This document shows positions 39,807 to 41,248 of a stretch of 41,248 nt of DNA, in pieces. Every line of letters begins with the position of its first letter. Position 1 is the first letter of the stretch. This stretch comes from an uncultured Spirochaetales bacterium (GTDB taxonomy: Bacteria; Spirochaetota; Spirochaetia; Sphaerochaetales; Sphaerochaetaceae): the NCBI GenBank assembly GCA_934276485.1, contig CAKQTE010000081.1, positions 1 to 41,248 of the forward strand, given 5' to 3'. The translations under genes and the position numbers were made by a program. The notes beneath the pieces are model-generated. The model worked only from the letters and a program-made list of their open reading frames with translations. It had not been told where the DNA came from and did no database searches.

Positions 39807-41150
39807 TCATTCAGCAACTACTTCCCAGTTTTCTCCATTCTTCTGAGCTTTATATCCATCAGCGATGTATTCACTCTTTGGTTCAATTGAGAATGTTCCA
39901 CCGGTAATGAACTTTGTCTTGTCATAAGACTGAACAGCCAGCTTCTCTCCTGTTGTTGCTGTTGATGTACAAACAAACTCACCACCACTAATTGAAAGTT
40001 TAACTACATCAGGATTAGGAGTTGCATTCTGTCCCTTTTGTTGGAAGAAAGGAACAAATGCTTTGAACTTACCATCATTAACAACAACTTCAAGAGGCTG
40101 GTTTGTTGTATGCTGCTTAATGTAGATAGCTGATCCAGTATCAGATGTGATAGATCCTCCGAAACCAGGATTGTAACCAGCAATGTTTGCTCCAGTAAGA
40201 ATTGCACCATTTATTTCAAGCTTTCCAGCAGCGATTTCGATAGCATTTGCATCACCAATGATTTCAGCGTTCTTATCAATAACAACTGTTGAATATCCTG
40301 CAATATAGATTGCTGGATCTTTGCTTGTTTCAGTAGTTTTACCTAGAATCTTTGCATTCTCATGGATATTAATCTGAGGAGCATCTTTCTGATTATTGAT
40401 ATATCCATTTACATAAACAGGCTGTTCTCCTTTAAGTGTTCCATAGATATCAACAGTAACGCCATAACATGCTTTCTTGCCATCTTCAACAGCAACAGAT
40501 ACTGCATAGTTACCATCGAGTGTTACATCCTTGCCAATTGATAGATAGCACTTATCTGTATCTGCTTCATCAGAAGCACCCTTGATTAAGAATATAAAGT
40601 TTCCTGTTGAACTAATCTTACCATTACCAATAACACTTACATTTGCACCTCTATTGTCCCCATAAGCATCGATAAGAATTCGCTTGTCTCCAATAGAAAC
40701 ATTCTTTCCATTTAGGTCAATTGTTAATTTCTGGCCTTTTGAAAGACTAATGTTTTCAGTTGCAGTAATATCGTTGGTTAAACGAATAGTAGGAATAGCA
40801 TCATCAATTGCTGTTCTTAGCTCAGCTTCAGTACTAACAAAATTAACAAGTCTTGTCCACTTAGCAATAAGTGTAATATCTGCCTTTACAGGTGCATCGA
40901 AGTCATAAATACCTTCTCCAACAAACCATCCGTTAAATTCACATCCTTCCTTGGTTGGATCAGCAGGCTTTGTGACCTTATCGCCTTCTACTACTTCAAC
41001 AGATGCAACTTCTGAACCGCCATCGGTATCGAATGTTACTGTATGCTTAACTACAGGAGCTGGAACTTCTGTCCACTTAGCCTTCAATGTTATAGCCTCA
41101 GTTACAGCTGCTTCAAAGTCATAAATTAAACTCCCAACTTTTGTTGTATA
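39807..41150 (-). pseudogene. 5'-truncated surface protein with InlB B-repeats
   Basis: The open frame runs from a stop upstream at 41163-41165 to the stop at 39807. It starts inside an InlB B-type (Listeria-Bacteroides) repeat: the end of one repeat is readable from about 41150 (YTTKVGSLIYDFEAA, later ITLKAKW), followed by one whole repeat (TVTFDTDGG ... ITLIAKW). Next come ~300 residues of beta-helix-like sequence with repeated NDIT, NGK and SGGEF strands, and a GENWEVVAE end. The conserved glycine-tryptophan before the first YTTK is missing and sequence identity breaks off there. No start codon or signal peptide precedes the frame, so it is a fragment. A TTG at 41087 is inside the repeat and is not a real start. 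Confidence 0.75.
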
Positions 41151-41248
41151 GAAAATAAGGCTTTAAGCTTTGTTTTGAGGCAAAACGATACAATTTTCTA
41201 CTATGAAGCAGCCAGGTGTTACAAAACTTGGCTGTTTTTACTGTCAGT
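41151..41248. other. Non-coding right edge with hairpins
   Basis: This segment replaces the 5' part of the B-repeat gene. It contains AGAAAAT/ATTTTCT (41150-41156 and 41193-41199) enclosing a GTTTTG-AGG-CAAAAC hairpin. Next is a plus-strand terminator-like hairpin CAGCCA/TGGCTG followed by five T (41209-41239). It could be the end of a mobile element or a small RNA gene cut by the window edge; neither can be shown. Confidence 0.4.

Noticed and set aside
41087..41087. A TTG start of the B-repeat protein at 41087
   Set aside because: It lies in the ITLKAKW end of a repeat whose earlier part is readable upstream in the same frame.
41151..41248. A named insertion sequence end
   Set aside because: The hairpins are suggestive, but no transposase, target duplication or known terminal repeat is visible.

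Overview
The window looks like chromosomal DNA of an anaerobic, AT-rich spirochaete, possibly Sphaerochaetales or a Treponema relative. The evidence is the style of the exported proteins. Two solute-binding proteins have signal peptides ending in FA followed by SGGKE or NGSDE. There are also MalF/MalG-type importers, small secreted proteins, an InlB B-repeat surface protein and a zinc-ribbon/DUF5685/J-domain trio. No rRNA, tRNA, CRISPR array or intact mobile element was seen, so the taxonomic call is inference.

Region 1 (1-5.6 kb, minus strand) is an accessory block: a short DprA-like protein, an ATPase_2/DUF234 ATPase and two AAA_14/DUF4143 ATPases. Each gene appears to have its own promoter, and palindromic sites lie near two of them. 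Region 2 (5.6-22.3 kb) is the most unusual part. It holds two carbohydrate-type ABC importers with only one ATPase between them, three tandem phosphodiesterase/nucleotide-pyrophosphatase-like enzymes without signal peptides, SurE, a HAD phosphatase, a DeoR repressor and an AraC activator. It also holds three diverged copies of a ~200-aa protein that resembles the C-terminal domain of RarA/MgsA but has no ATPase domain. A shared TTTGTTGT-like motif precedes both operons and the DeoR gene. I infer a regulon that imports a phosphorylated or phosphodiester-containing solute and breaks it down in the cytoplasm.

Region 3 (22.3-32.1 kb) holds two paralogous secreted proteins with matching terminators, isoaspartyl dipeptidase, an MgtC-like membrane protein, a zur-znuA-znuC-znuB zinc operon behind a perfect Zur box, a CymR-like Rrf2 regulator with cysK, a nitroreductase and a glycerophosphodiester phosphodiesterase. 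Region 4 (32.2-35.7 kb) holds a toxin-antitoxin pair (MqsR-like toxin, and an antitoxin with an MqsA-type zinc finger plus a Panacea/SocA domain) and the zinc-ribbon/DUF5685/J-domain trio. Region 5 (35.7-41.2 kb) holds ilvA with a HAD phosphatase and a TetR regulator, metK behind a SAM-I/IV-like riboswitch, and a B-repeat surface protein whose 5' end is missing at about 41150.

Several genes (dprA, zur, ilvA, the nitroreductase, the glycerophosphodiesterase and possibly the zinc-ribbon gene) lack a ribosome binding site and have a -10 element only 6-8 nt before the start codon. This suggests leaderless mRNAs are common in this genome.
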